This document shows positions 17,067 to 25,225 of a stretch of 43,590 nucleotides of DNA, one piece after another. The stretch is from the NCBI GenBank assembly GCA_019115665.1, contig DXDD01000003.1:1-43590 (forward strand), written 5' to 3'. How positions within the stretch are numbered: position 1 is the stretch's first letter; every line of letters starts with the position of its first letter. The stretch comes from Candidatus Eisenbergiella pullistercoris (lineage in GTDB: Bacteria > Bacillota > Clostridia > Lachnospirales > Lachnospiraceae). The position numbers and the translations under genes were made by a program. A model generated the notes under the pieces. That model was not told the origin of the DNA and searched no databases. It was given only the letters and a program-made list of their open reading frames with translations.

Positions 17067-18626
17067 TCAGGAGACTCCCTTTACGATCAGAAGCTTCTCT
17101 CCCGGCCGGATCTCATCGTCCGTCAGCTCATTGATCTCCCGGATCCTGGCGACCGGAACATAATAGCGCCTTCCGATGTCCCAGAGACTGTCGCCCTCCC
17201 TGGCGATATAGACCGCGATGCCCGGGAGCGCCGCCAGCCTTTCCGGATCGGGATCGGATACCCTAAGCTCCCGGATCATGGGTTCCTCATAGTTGTCAAA
17301 AACGATCCCGGCAAAGCCGAGCGTCAGCTTCACGTCCGCTTCCTCCCCGTCCGTGAGGGTGACGGAAAGCTCGCAGACAGAGGTTTCCAGCCGCCAGGTG
17401 CTGCTTTCCCGGATGCCGGGGATCTCCAGCACATAGCTGAAGGGGAGCGTTCCCTCGCAGCTGCTGTAGGGAAATTCCGCATCCCGGGAAAGATACAGAT
17501 TTTCCACCACGGCGGCTCCGGTAATCCGCAGACCGCCTTCCACCGCGCGGACCTCCGCCAGCTGGATCCTGCAGCCGCTGTGACAGAGCTGCTGCATCTC
17601 AGGCATGCCCTCCGCCACCCGGAAGCGTCCGTTCAGCCGGGTCCTTCCGGTATTTTTCATGAGGAGCTGCTTCAGCTTCGCCGTTCCCGTGACCGCGTCG
17701 ATCTCCCTGGTCACGCCGTATACGTCGGAAAGGATCTCCGTCTGTTCTTCCTCGTAAATCTTCATGTCCAGATCCAGTACCAGATCCAGCCCCACCACCC
17801 GGTCCTCGCCGTCGGCGTCCGCCCGTACCTCGATCTCCTTATGGCCGATGCTGCATGCGATATCGTCCGTCATCTGCTCTCTGAGGCCCTGACAGTCCAG
17901 CATGCCGCCAAAGGGCAGGGTCTGTTCCTGCCAGGATACGGGCCGTCCTTCCCCTTCTCCTTCATAAAGGAAGAAGACCTGCACCTGGCCCTGTATGGCG
18001 ATCCTGCCGTCCAGAAGCTTAAACTGCACATCGGAAAGGCTGCAGGTCATCCAGAAAATTTCAAAAATGTTGGGCTGTCCCGAGGGGATGACGATCTCCT
18101 CCCGGATCCGGAAAATGTCTTTTTTCCGGATAGCCAGGCCCGCCAGGTCGATGACCTTTCTTTTCACCTCCACGGGCTCCTGTCCGGTCAGTTCCACCGC
18201 CGCCTCCTCGTCGTACAGCTCTTCTACGTGAAGGCTGAGGCTGATCAGGGCCTGGACGCTCAGCTTGCGGGAATTGATGATGCCCACGCTCAGATCCTCC
18301 AGCTCCTTTTTTACCGCCACGCCGTCTGTCGGAACGACTCCCTCCATATAAATCTGTTCTTCAAAGGGGATGCTTCCTTCCATACTGGAAGGCCTGCGGA
18401 CATCGTCGTCGGAAAGGTAGAGCACGCTGAACTTCAGCTTTCCCTTCACATGGACGTGGTCCTGCGCCGCCCGCAGCTCCTCGATAACGATCTCTCCCTG
18501 CTCCTGCACCACCTGAAAAACGTCAGGCCGCACGTCCGCGATATTGATATCGTCCTCCAGGGTGATCTGGGTTCCCGCCCTGCATTTCATGCGGTCGATA
18601 TGGATATTCTTCCTGATCAGGTCCAT
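17067..18626 (-). CDS. SPOCS (DUF3794) and LysM domain protein, probable spore-coat or cortex-associated protein
   Basis: 519 residues from ATG 18626 (MDLIRKNIHIDRM), with GGAGGG upstream. It carries repeated SPOCS/DUF3794 units: one at about residues 30-150 (ADVRPDVFQVVQEQGE is typical), one in the middle (190-290) and one before the C-terminus (300-430). A C-terminal LysM follows at about 473-516, with EGDSLWDIGRRYYVP and LLIVKG. This arrangement is known from Clostridia spore-associated proteins; LysM binds peptidoglycan. No signal peptide is present, as expected for a protein assembled on the forespore from the mother cell. It implies a spore-forming lineage. It lies 68 bases downstream of pyrD with a hairpin between. 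Confidence 0.85.
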   Translation of the reverse strand: MDLIRKNIHIDRMKCRAGTQITLEDDINIADVRPDVFQVVQEQGEIVIEELRAAQDHVHVKGKLKFSVLYLSDDDVRRPSSMEGSIPFEEQIYMEGVVPTDGVAVKKELEDLSVGIINSRKLSVQALISLSLHVEELYDEEAAVELTGQEPVEVKRKVIDLAGLAIRKKDIFRIREEIVIPSGQPNIFEIFWMTCSLSDVQFKLLDGRIAIQGQVQVFFLYEGEGEGRPVSWQEQTLPFGGMLDCQGLREQMTDDIACSIGHKEIEVRADADGEDRVVGLDLVLDLDMKIYEEEQTEILSDVYGVTREIDAVTGTAKLKQLLMKNTGRTRLNGRFRVAEGMPEMQQLCHSGCRIQLAEVRAVEGGLRITGAAVVENLYLSRDAEFPYSSCEGTLPFSYVLEIPGIRESSTWRLETSVCELSVTLTDGEEADVKLTLGFAGIVFDNYEEPMIRELRVSDPDPERLAALPGIAVYIAREGDSLWDIGRRYYVPVARIREINELTDDEIRPGEKLLIVKGVS

Positions 18627-18679
18627 AAAAATTCCCTCCATGCGCTGCTTTGTACAGTCTATTCGCAGGGAGGGATTTT
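18627..18679 (-). terminator. Hairpin between pyrD and the SPOCS gene; 3' arm holds its Shine-Dalgarno
   Basis: On the minus strand AAAATCCCTCC (18679-18669) pairs with GGAGGGAATTTT (18639-18628) with one bulge, across a 29-base loop. The T-run directly precedes the ATG of the SPOCS gene and GGAGGG is its ribosome site. It could be a weak pyrD terminator or a translation-controlling structure. Confidence 0.45.
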
Positions 18680-18694
18680 AGAACCACGAATGCG

Positions 18695-19597
18695 CTACTT
18701 CACGCAGCCGATCAGTTCCATGATATCGGAGACGCCTTCTTTTTCCATAAAGGCTTCGATGCCGGAGACAATCTCCTGCGTGGCATAGGGATTGATGAAA
18801 TTGGCGCAGCCCACAGCCACGGCGGAAGCGCCGGCCATGATGAATTCCAGGGCGTCCTCCGCGTTCATGATGCCTCCCATGCCGATGATGGGAATCTTTA
18901 CCGCCTGCGCGCACTGATAAACCATGCGGACGGCCACGGGCTTCACCGCGGGGCCGGACATGCCGCCCGTTTTGTTGGCGAGGACGAAGCTTCTTCTGTG
19001 AATGTCGATCTTCATGCCGGTGAGGGTGTTGATCAGGGAAATGGCGTCCGCTCCGGCCGCCTCCGCCGCCCGCGCCATCTCCGTGATGTCGGTGACGTTG
19101 GGACTCAGCTTCATGACGACCGGCTGGGCGGCCTTTTTCTTAATGGCAGAGGTGATATCGTACAGGCAGTCCGTCTTCTGGCCGAAGGCGATGGCCCCCT
19201 CCTTCACGTTAGGGCAGGAAACGTTGATCTCCAGCATGTCCACGGGCGCGTCCGAAAGGCGCTCCACCACCTCCAGATAATCCTCCACCGTTTTGCCGCA
19301 GACGTTGACGATCACCTTCGTGTCATACCGGGCGAGAAAAGGCAGATCCCGCTCCAGAAACACGTCGATGCCCGGGTTCTGCAGGCCGATGGCGTTCAGC
19401 ATGCCGCCGTAGACCTCCGCCACCCTGGGGGTGGGGTTTCCCGGCCAGGGCACATTGGCCACGCCCTTGGTCACTACGGCGCCCAGGCAGTTCAGATCCA
19501 CAAACTCGCTGTATTCCATGCCGGAGCCGAAGGTGCCGGAGGCGGTCATGACCGGATTCTTCAGTTCGATTCCCGCAATATTGACCGATGTTTTCAT
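18695..19597 (-). CDS. pyrD: Dihydroorotate dehydrogenase, class 1B catalytic subunit
   Basis: 300 residues. It oxidises dihydroorotate to orotate in pyrimidine synthesis, with FMN bound and electrons passed through PyrK to NAD. Motifs: ASGTFGSGMEYSEFVDL (19-35), the NVSCPNVKEG active-site Cys block near residue 130, and phosphate-binding GGIMNAEDALEFIMAGASAV. Length and Cys (rather than Ser) at the active site fit class 1B. Its ATG shares one base with the pyrK stop (TGATG), so the two subunits are translationally coupled. Confidence 0.96.
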   Translation of the reverse strand: MKTSVNIAGIELKNPVMTASGTFGSGMEYSEFVDLNCLGAVVTKGVANVPWPGNPTPRVAEVYGGMLNAIGLQNPGIDVFLERDLPFLARYDTKVIVNVCGKTVEDYLEVVERLSDAPVDMLEINVSCPNVKEGAIAFGQKTDCLYDITSAIKKKAAQPVVMKLSPNVTDITEMARAAEAAGADAISLINTLTGMKIDIHRRSFVLANKTGGMSGPAVKPVAVRMVYQCAQAVKIPIIGMGGIMNAEDALEFIMAGASAVAVGCANFINPYATQEIVSGIEAFMEKEGVSDIMELIGCVK

Positions 19598-20376
19598 CAG
19601 ATCTCCACCTCCTTCGCTTCAAAGACAGGCCCGTCCGTGCAGATGCGGGCGTTGTTCACATGGGAATGCCTGTCCTTCTTCGTGGTTTTGCACACGCAGC
19701 CCAGGCACGCGCCCACGCCGCAGGCCATGCGCTCTTCCAGAGAAATGTAGGCGTCGATCCCCGCTTCTTCGGCATACCGCTTGATGGCACGCAGCATGGG
19801 GAGCGGTCCGCAGGCGTAGATCACGTCCGCCTTCAGCGCGTTTTCCCGGATGGCGTCCATCACGTTGCCCTTCGTTCCCACGCTGCCGTCCTCCGTCGCG
19901 ATATACACCTCGCCGTTCTTCTCAAAATCCTCCCGCAGGAAGCAGTCCGCGTCCCGGTAGCCCACGACGATCTGCTTTCTGCACTTTATGCGCTTCGCCA
20001 GCTCCAGAATGGGCGGAACGCCGATGCCGCCGCCCATGAGAAAGGCGGTCTGATCCTCTTTTACCGCATCTAACGGGAAGCCGTTTCCCAGCACGCCCAA
20101 GATATCGATGGTATCGCCTTCCTTCAGCCTGGAAAATTCCTTCGTTCCCGCTCCCGCGATCCGGTATACGATGCGCAGCGTACTGTTTTCCGCGTCCGCC
20201 TCGCAGATGCTGATGGGGCGGGGAAGCAGGGTGCTTTTATCCTTCGGATAGAGCGCGATAAACTGTCCCGGCCCAGCCTCCTTTGCCAATGTGGTTTTTA
20301 ACAGGCAGTCATAAATGCCGGGCGCAAGCTGTCTCTGAGACAGGACCTGCGCCTGCTCTTTTTTCTTTTTTGCCAT
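19597..20376 (-). CDS. pyrK: Dihydroorotate dehydrogenase, electron-transfer (iron-sulfur, FAD) subunit
   Basis: 259 residues from ATG 20376 (MAKKKKEQ), chosen for GAGGAG seven bases upstream; an earlier in-frame start lacks a site. An N-terminal ferredoxin-reductase-like FAD domain has LLPRPISICEAD. The NAD domain has GGGIGVPPILELAK. The C-terminal [2Fe-2S] ligands are CGVGACLGCVC and a later Cys in RICTDGPVF. It forms a heterotetramer with the PyrD encoded immediately downstream and moves electrons to NAD. It lies 135 bases after pyrC, separated by a strong hairpin. Confidence 0.95.
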   Translation of the reverse strand: MAKKKKEQAQVLSQRQLAPGIYDCLLKTTLAKEAGPGQFIALYPKDKSTLLPRPISICEADAENSTLRIVYRIAGAGTKEFSRLKEGDTIDILGVLGNGFPLDAVKEDQTAFLMGGGIGVPPILELAKRIKCRKQIVVGYRDADCFLREDFEKNGEVYIATEDGSVGTKGNVMDAIRENALKADVIYACGPLPMLRAIKRYAEEAGIDAYISLEERMACGVGACLGCVCKTTKKDRHSHVNNARICTDGPVFEAKEVEI

Positions 20377-20478
20377 AATGATTCTCCTCTGTCGTTCAGG
20401 CATTTTCCGCTTCTTTTTCTGCGGCCGGGCGGCCGCATCCCATCTGTTTTTGACAGGAAAATCGTTCCGTGATTCTTT

Positions 20479-20505
20479 CCGGGAAACGGCATGGCCGTTT
20501 CCCGG
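20479..20505. other. Perfect 12-bp stem-loop between pyrC and pyrK
   Basis: CCGGGAAACGGC (20479-20490), loop ATG, GCCGTTTCCCGG (20494-20505). It sits seven bases after the pyrC stop. There is no T-run on either side, so it is more likely an RNA-stability or processing element than an intrinsic terminator. The rest of the pyrC-pyrK gap shows nothing else. Confidence 0.75.
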
Positions 20506-20511
20506 TCCGGT

Positions 20512-21885
20512 TCAATTCGCCCTCTCCTCCGCGAAGGGATAGACCACTCTGCCGCGGCATATGGTCGCGTGAATTTTTCCTTTCAGGGTCTTTCCCAGGA
20601 AGGGCGAATTCTGGGAACGGGAATAAAACCGTTCGGGCGTCCAGCTTTCCGCCGGATCAAAAAGCACCAGGTCCGCCGGTCCTCCCTCCGCCAGATATCC
20701 CGCGTCCAGCCCGTACAGCCTGGCGGGAGCCAGGGACATCCGCTCGATGAGCTGCGTCAGGGTGAGCCTTCCCGTATCCGCCAGTTCGGAAATTCCCAGA
20801 GCCAGGGAGGTTTCCAGGCCGATGATGCCGCTGGGCGCTTCCGTGACGGGCTTCGCCTTTTCCTCCGCGCTGTGGGGCGCATGGTCGGTGGCGATCATAT
20901 CGATGGTTCCGTCCGCCAGCCCCTCGATGATGGCCTGCCGGTCCGCCTCCTCCCGCAGAGGCGGGTTCATCTTCGCAAGCGTCCCGTACCGGATGGCAGC
21001 TTCCTCTGTCAGGGTGAAATGATGGGGCGTCGCCTCCGCGTGCACGTCGGCCCCCTTCCGCCTCGCCTGGCGGACCAGCTCCACCGCCTCCTTCGTGCTG
21101 ATGTGCTGGATCACCACGCAGGCTCCCGTTTCCTGCGCCAGCCGCACATCCCGCTCTACCATGTCGATCTCCGCCTGCCGGTCCGAGCCGCCGATCCCGA
21201 AATGGGCGCTGGCCTTTCCCGCGTTGATGCCGTTGTTCCGGATAAAGGCCGGATTCTCTTCATGAAAGCTGATGGGCACGCCCTCCTCCGCCGCAGCCTC
21301 CATGGCCGCCCTGGCGGTTTCTTCCGACAGAAGCGGGATTCCGTCGTCCGTAAAGCCCGCCGCTCCCGCCGCGTGAAGCGCCTTCATATCCACCAGCTCC
21401 TTCCCCTTCATTCCCAGGGTCACGTTGGCGCAGGTCGCCACATGGATGGGCGTCTTTTCCCCCTTTTCCAGCACATAGCGCAGGGTGTCCGCATTGTCCA
21501 CGCAGGGCTTTGTGTTCGCCATCAGCACCACCGTGGTCACGCCCCCGGCTGCCGCCGCGCGCGCGCCGCTGTCAATGTCCTCCTTCCAGGTAAAGCCCGG
21601 GTCCCGGAAATGCACATGGGCGTCCACCAGACCGGGGATGGCGGTCAGGCCCTCCGCGTTCAGGACGGTGAGGGCGGGAGCAGCCTGTGTTTTTCCGGAC
21701 GCGTCTTTCGTTTTCTCATCCGCGCCTGCCGCCGCTCCGGCTGTCTCCGGGCCGCAGCCTGCCGCCTCCTCAGGAGCGATGTGCTCCGCGATTTTTATGA
21801 TTTTCTCTCCTTCGATCAGGATATCCCGGATTCCGTCCGTCCGGGACGCCGGGTCGATCAGATGCGCGTTCTGAATCAGAAGCAT
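20512..21885 (-). CDS. pyrC: Dihydroorotase, class I
   Basis: 457 residues. It closes carbamoyl-aspartate to dihydroorotate. The zinc motif DAHVHFRDPG is at about residues 87-96, followed by TWKEDIDSGARAAAAGGVTTV; later metal and catalytic motifs are IQHIST, EATPHH and IATDHAPHS. Residues about 40-72 form an Ala/Gly/Lys-rich insertion (PETAGAAAGADEKTKDASG) between the small beta-sandwich strands, absent from most homologues and probably a disordered loop. AAAGGAG lies eight bases before the ATG. It is followed by pyrK and pyrD; pyrB, pyrF and pyrE are not in this window. Confidence 0.95.
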   Translation of the reverse strand: MLLIQNAHLIDPASRTDGIRDILIEGEKIIKIAEHIAPEEAAGCGPETAGAAAGADEKTKDASGKTQAAPALTVLNAEGLTAIPGLVDAHVHFRDPGFTWKEDIDSGARAAAAGGVTTVVLMANTKPCVDNADTLRYVLEKGEKTPIHVATCANVTLGMKGKELVDMKALHAAGAAGFTDDGIPLLSEETARAAMEAAAEEGVPISFHEENPAFIRNNGINAGKASAHFGIGGSDRQAEIDMVERDVRLAQETGACVVIQHISTKEAVELVRQARRKGADVHAEATPHHFTLTEEAAIRYGTLAKMNPPLREEADRQAIIEGLADGTIDMIATDHAPHSAEEKAKPVTEAPSGIIGLETSLALGISELADTGRLTLTQLIERMSLAPARLYGLDAGYLAEGGPADLVLFDPAESWTPERFYSRSQNSPFLGKTLKGKIHATICRGRVVYPFAEERAN

Positions 21886-21902
21886 GGGGATTCTCTCCTT
21901 TC

Positions 21903-21918
21903 GCCGCCGATGGGCGGC
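21903..21918. other. GCCGCC-GGCGGC hairpin before the pyrC ribosome site
   Basis: GCCGCC (21903-21908), four-base loop, GGCGGC (21913-21918). On the minus strand it is preceded by AAAAT and followed within a few bases by AAAGGAG of pyrC. A near-identical element precedes fucI (43172-43186). Confidence 0.6.
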
Positions 21919-21925
21919 ATTTTAT

Positions 21926-23242
21926 CTATAGGTTAAACACTTCATTCACCAGTTTAGAAGCCAGCGCAGCCTCTCTGTCTTCAGAGCTTTTCGGGCAAAC
22001 CTCAACATTTCTCTGTTTCAGATGAAAAAGCATTGCTTCTTCCGGGTCTCTCTGACAGCAGTTTAAAATCCCTTCTTCATACTTTTTCTGATTCTTCACC
22101 CGATTGCAGTGACCGTACGCCCAGAAGAGATTTTCCCAGTCAAATTTCCGGTCCGGCCATTTCCCGTTTTTATGAGGAAGCAGGTGCTCTATCTGCGGGT
22201 CCTGAAGGCCCTTCGGCTCGTCCGACATGGAATCCGCCTGAAAATATCCCTCCACAATTCCTTCATACGGCACTTCTGTCAGTCCATTCTCTATCAGAGT
22301 ATGGTTTTCCAGGTCATAAATCACCACATTTTCCAGACTGTTCAGAATAAACGGGGAATGTGTCGTCACAATGAACTGGACATTGGGAAAAATCCCCGTC
22401 AAAATATCCATGATTTTCTTCTGCAGCTCCAGGTGCAGATGGGTTTCTATCTCGTCGATCAGCACAATTCCCGGCATATCGAAGCGAAATGTCCGCTGAG
22501 ACTGTTTTTCCATCCGGAGCATCAGGTCGGCCACGATATCCCAAATGGCGGAATAGCCGCTGGACATGGAATTAAAGTCAAATTTTTCCCGTCCGGACAT
22601 ATGGATAAAAAACCGGAAGGTTTCCTCGTCAAATTCCAGAGTAAGGGTATCATCTTCAAAGATCTTTCTCAGCAGAGATTCCAGCCTGGCAAACCACTCT
22701 CTGATCTGCTCCGCTTTTTCCGTCTTTCCGCCGGATACTGCCAGCGCCTCCGTCATTTTCAGATCCAGCAGATATTTTACAAAGTCCTGCCGCGGCGTTT
22801 CGTTGACTCCGTATAAATCCCTCAGATTGACCTTCTCCACATGGGCAGGGAGGGATGCATAAAAAATTCTGTCCGCTTTATAGTATGCAAGGACACACTT
22901 TCCACTATAAAATATTTTTCTGCTTTCGGGAAAAGTATGATTCAATTCGGCATCGATTTTTTCCTGTCCGCTCTCCTCCGATTGTCCCGGCAAATACGGT
23001 GCAGGGCTGTCTGCCGTCACCTTTTTCCAGACCTCTTCCAGCTTTTCCACCCCATCCAGGAATTCCCCGGTTATCTCTTTTTCCAGAAACGCCGCCAGCG
23101 CATTGAGCAGACTGGTCTTTCCGCTGCCGTTTTTTCCCGTAATGATCAGATGCTTCTTTTCATCCTTTCCAATCGGGATTGTGATATTCTTTAGATGCCT
23201 GACCTTCTCTATCTGTAAACGGGTGATATACAGCTCATCCAT
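21926..23242 (-). CDS. ABC/SMC-type AAA ATPase with C-terminal HNH-like segment (Septu/PtuA-PtuB-like fusion, candidate defence protein)
   Basis: 438 residues. ATPase motifs: Walker A GKNGSGKT (36-43), ABC-like signature SSGYSA (227-232), Walker B IVLIDEIETHLH (259-270) and H-loop TTHSPF (293-298), the layout of PtuA and other AAA_15/AAA_21 proteins. After residue 345 comes IEHLLPH (351-357), DWENL (368-372), HCNRVKNQK (378-386) and a terminal ALASKLVNEVFNL. This resembles the IEH-P, WxNL, CNxxK pattern of PtuB-type HNH nucleases (TIGR02646), but without the CxYC element and with an abrupt end. Septu and retron Ec78 encode the two parts as separate genes. GC content is visibly lower than the flanks (one 60-base line counts 43 percent). 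It lies 40 bases before pyrC and 45 after the isomerase. The ATPase call is firm; the HNH call is by eye. Confidence 0.75.
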   Translation of the reverse strand: MDELYITRLQIEKVRHLKNITIPIGKDEKKHLIITGKNGSGKTSLLNALAAFLEKEITGEFLDGVEKLEEVWKKVTADSPAPYLPGQSEESGQEKIDAELNHTFPESRKIFYSGKCVLAYYKADRIFYASLPAHVEKVNLRDLYGVNETPRQDFVKYLLDLKMTEALAVSGGKTEKAEQIREWFARLESLLRKIFEDDTLTLEFDEETFRFFIHMSGREKFDFNSMSSGYSAIWDIVADLMLRMEKQSQRTFRFDMPGIVLIDEIETHLHLELQKKIMDILTGIFPNVQFIVTTHSPFILNSLENVVIYDLENHTLIENGLTEVPYEGIVEGYFQADSMSDEPKGLQDPQIEHLLPHKNGKWPDRKFDWENLFWAYGHCNRVKNQKKYEEGILNCCQRDPEEAMLFHLKQRNVEVCPKSSEDREAALASKLVNEVFNL

Positions 23243-23287
23243 CTTCCCACCGTCCCTTCCTGCCGCAGCATCATGCAGATTACCGCC

Positions 23288-24535
23288 TTAAATCTCCTTC
23301 CCGCCCTTCACCGCGGGAGCGATGGAAAGGTCCGCCGCATGGTAAGGGATCAGGGTCGCCTGCAGGGCGTGGTAGAGGTCGGATTTTCCGGGCCAGACGG
23401 TGCCGATCACGTTGTTGTTCCGATCCAGCTGATGGAACCAGGAGCCGTTTGTATGATCTAGGACCTTCTCGTCCAGATACTGCATGAACCGGGCATAGTC
23501 GTCCGCGTACTTCTGCTTTCCGGTCACATGCCAGAGAACGGAGGAGGTGTTGATGGCTTCCGCCAGGGTCCAGTGCATGCGGTCGTGAACCACCGGCTTT
23601 CCTTCCCAGTCCGTGGTGTAGACGATGCCGGGCGCGCCGTCCGCGTTCCAGGCGTCCGCCACCGCCCGGTTGTACAGATTTTCAGAAATGGAAATGTACT
23701 CCGCCGCCTTTTCCCGGTCATCGCGGTAAGCGGACAGCGCCCACTGAGCGATCAGCCTCGCCCACTCGATGCCGTGGCCGGGGGTGGCTCCGTAGGGCTT
23801 GAACTGGTCGTCCGGCTTATCCTTGTTGCACTCCAGATCCGGCGTCCAGTCTTTTGTGAAATGCTCGGGGATCCGCCAGCCGTTGGCTTCGGCCCAGCCC
23901 TTCACATGGCCGATGATGCGTCCGGCCCGCACCCGGTATTTCTCATCGCCGGTCACATCCGATGCCGCGAGAAAAGCTTCCACCGTGTGCATGTTGGCGT
24001 TCAGGCCCCGGTAGTCGTCCAGCACGGTAAACTCCGTATTCCAGGTATCGCAGGAAAGCCCTTCCTCCTCATTCCAGAAGCGCAGATCGTACAGCTCTAA
24101 CGCGTCCTCCAGAAGCTCCTTCGCCCCCGGCCGTCCCGCAAGGACAGCGGAGGAAGCCGCCAGGATCACAAACGCGTGGGCATAGCACTGCTTGTTCGGA
24201 ACGATCTGCCCGTCTGCGGTCAGGCCCGCGTACCAGCCGCCGTTCCTTTCGTCGTGCAGCTCGCCTCTCAGGCCCTTTAAGCCCGCGTCCGCAAGGGCCT
24301 CGCTTCCCTCATGTCCCAGAAAGGCTCCCAGGCTGTACACATGAACCATGCGGCTGGTGATCCAGGTCTCCCGGTTCCGGTCCTTCCAGGGCGTGCCGTC
24401 GTCGCCCAGGTAATAAGAGCTTCCGCCAGGCGAAGGGAAGCTGTGGCCGAAGCGGAGCAGATCGTTTCGGATCTCCTCCAGGAATTTCCGGTTTTCCGCT
24501 GTGTCAATCTGATACTTTTTATTCGGTTCGCTCAT
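23288..24535 (-). CDS. AGE-family sugar isomerase, YihS-like (aldose-ketose isomerase)
   Basis: About 415 residues from ATG 24535 (MSEPNKKYQ), with GAGG nine bases upstream. An (alpha/alpha)6-barrel of the N-acylglucosamine 2-epimerase superfamily. Blocks closely match E. coli YihS: WITSRMVHVYSLGAFLG (about 58-74), NANMHTVEAFL, GATPGHGIEWARL with the active-site His, GIVYTTDWEGKPVV, and DLYHALQATLIP. YihS interconverts sulfoquinovose and sulfofructose; relatives isomerise mannose, fructose and glucose. No other sulfoglycolysis gene is visible here, so a mannose/glucose-fructose role is at least as likely. A promoter with 17-base spacing lies upstream (24611-24639). Confidence 0.85.
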   Translation of the reverse strand: MSEPNKKYQIDTAENRKFLEEIRNDLLRFGHSFPSPGGSSYYLGDDGTPWKDRNRETWITSRMVHVYSLGAFLGHEGSEALADAGLKGLRGELHDERNGGWYAGLTADGQIVPNKQCYAHAFVILAASSAVLAGRPGAKELLEDALELYDLRFWNEEEGLSCDTWNTEFTVLDDYRGLNANMHTVEAFLAASDVTGDEKYRVRAGRIIGHVKGWAEANGWRIPEHFTKDWTPDLECNKDKPDDQFKPYGATPGHGIEWARLIAQWALSAYRDDREKAAEYISISENLYNRAVADAWNADGAPGIVYTTDWEGKPVVHDRMHWTLAEAINTSSVLWHVTGKQKYADDYARFMQYLDEKVLDHTNGSWFHQLDRNNNVIGTVWPGKSDLYHALQATLIPYHAADLSIAPAVKGGKEI

Positions 24536-24610
24536 GTTTTTCATCCTCTCTTCCCCGCCGGAGCCGGTCCGGCGCATGTATTTCCGGCCTGCGCCGCGCT
24601 TTTTACGGAT

Positions 24611-24639
24611 ATTTTACCGCAGGACGCCGGGAAAGTAAA
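24611..24639 (-). promoter_or_regulatory. Predicted promoter of the YihS-like isomerase gene
   Basis: On the minus strand: TTTACT (24639-24634), 17 bases, TAAAAT (24616-24611), about 75 bases upstream of the start. It could also drive the downstream ATPase-HNH and pyrC genes, as no other promoter is obvious. Confidence 0.55.
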
Positions 24640-24703
24640 CAGAGGAAAACGGGGAATGGCCGGCTCGGGTTATCAGTTCAGCCTTCGTCAGAACCGGCGC
24701 GGG

Positions 24704-25177
24704 TCAGTCGAACACCACCGTTTTGTCCCGGAACTCCACCTTGATGACGATATAGGGATAGGAAGGGCTGCTTCCTGCCGCGCTGCCCGCCTTCGGGCCA
24801 AGCAGGTTGGTGTTCACGTAGATGGCGTTTTCCGTTTCATACAGAGCGTCCACGGTGATGCTGTAGCCTCCACTGTCCTGTTTTCCGTAGCCGGTGCAGA
24901 TATAGAGATATCCCGCGTCCGCGTAGGTGAGCTTGAAGGCGTTCTGCTTTTTTTCATTCACGATCTGCGCAAGCTCCTTCGGAAGCCGGTCCTCGCTCAC
25001 CACGGTAAATTCCATATCGTCCTTCGATTCCTCCTGCCCCGCGGAAGGAACGCAGGCGGAAAAACTGACCGCAGCGAAGCAGACTGCGGCGAGACAGAAC
25101 GCCTTCAGGAGCGCCGCGCGGCCAAAAAGAGCTTTCCCAAGCGGCCCCCTCACGCTTTTCCCATGATTTTTTCCCAT
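24704..25177 (-). CDS. PrcB-like lipoprotein
   Basis: 157 residues. A basic N-terminus, a hydrophobic stretch (about 20-38) and the lipobox-like VSFSAC at about 37-42 predict a lipid-anchored outside protein with mature Cys. The C-terminal domain (about 85-157) has GYGKQDSGGYSITVDAL, IYVNTNLLGP and PYIVIKVEF, the pattern of the PrcB C-terminal domain from protease-complex subunits (GGYSI and PYxxI). Its precise role is unknown. The ATG at 25177 directly follows a T-run, and its weak ribosome site (GGATGG) lies in the 3' arm of a 12-bp stem. Confidence 0.75.
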   Translation of the reverse strand: MGKNHGKSVRGPLGKALFGRAALLKAFCLAAVCFAAVSFSACVPSAGQEESKDDMEFTVVSEDRLPKELAQIVNEKKQNAFKLTYADAGYLYICTGYGKQDSGGYSITVDALYETENAIYVNTNLLGPKAGSAAGSSPSYPYIVIKVEFRDKTVVFD

Positions 25178-25181
25178 AAAA

Positions 25182-25222
25182 ATACCATCCGCCTTTTTTA
25201 CTAATCTATTGGCGGATGGTAT
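25182..25222 (-). terminator. Rho-independent terminator of the GH36 gene, overlapping the next gene's ribosome site
   Basis: ATACCATCCGCC and GGCGGATGGTAT form a perfect 12-bp stem (25182-25193 with 25211-25222), loop 17 bases. On the minus strand it is followed by TTTTT. It starts three bases after the alpha-galactosidase stop. The ATG of the PrcB-like gene comes immediately after the T-run. Confidence 0.8.
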
Positions 25223-25225
25223 GTC

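Noticed and set aside
16887..18788. Long plus-strand open frame opposite the SPOCS-LysM gene
   Set aside because: Shadow frame: the minus-strand product has clear domains and a good ribosome site.
21926..23242. OLD-family nuclease (TOPRIM) identity for the ATPase
   Set aside because: No TOPRIM Glu/DxD motif after the ATPase; the C-terminal residues look HNH-like instead.
23288..24577. Assignment as unsaturated glucuronyl hydrolase (GH88/GH105)
   Set aside because: The (alpha/alpha)6 barrel is shared, but the motif blocks match YihS/AGE isomerases much better.
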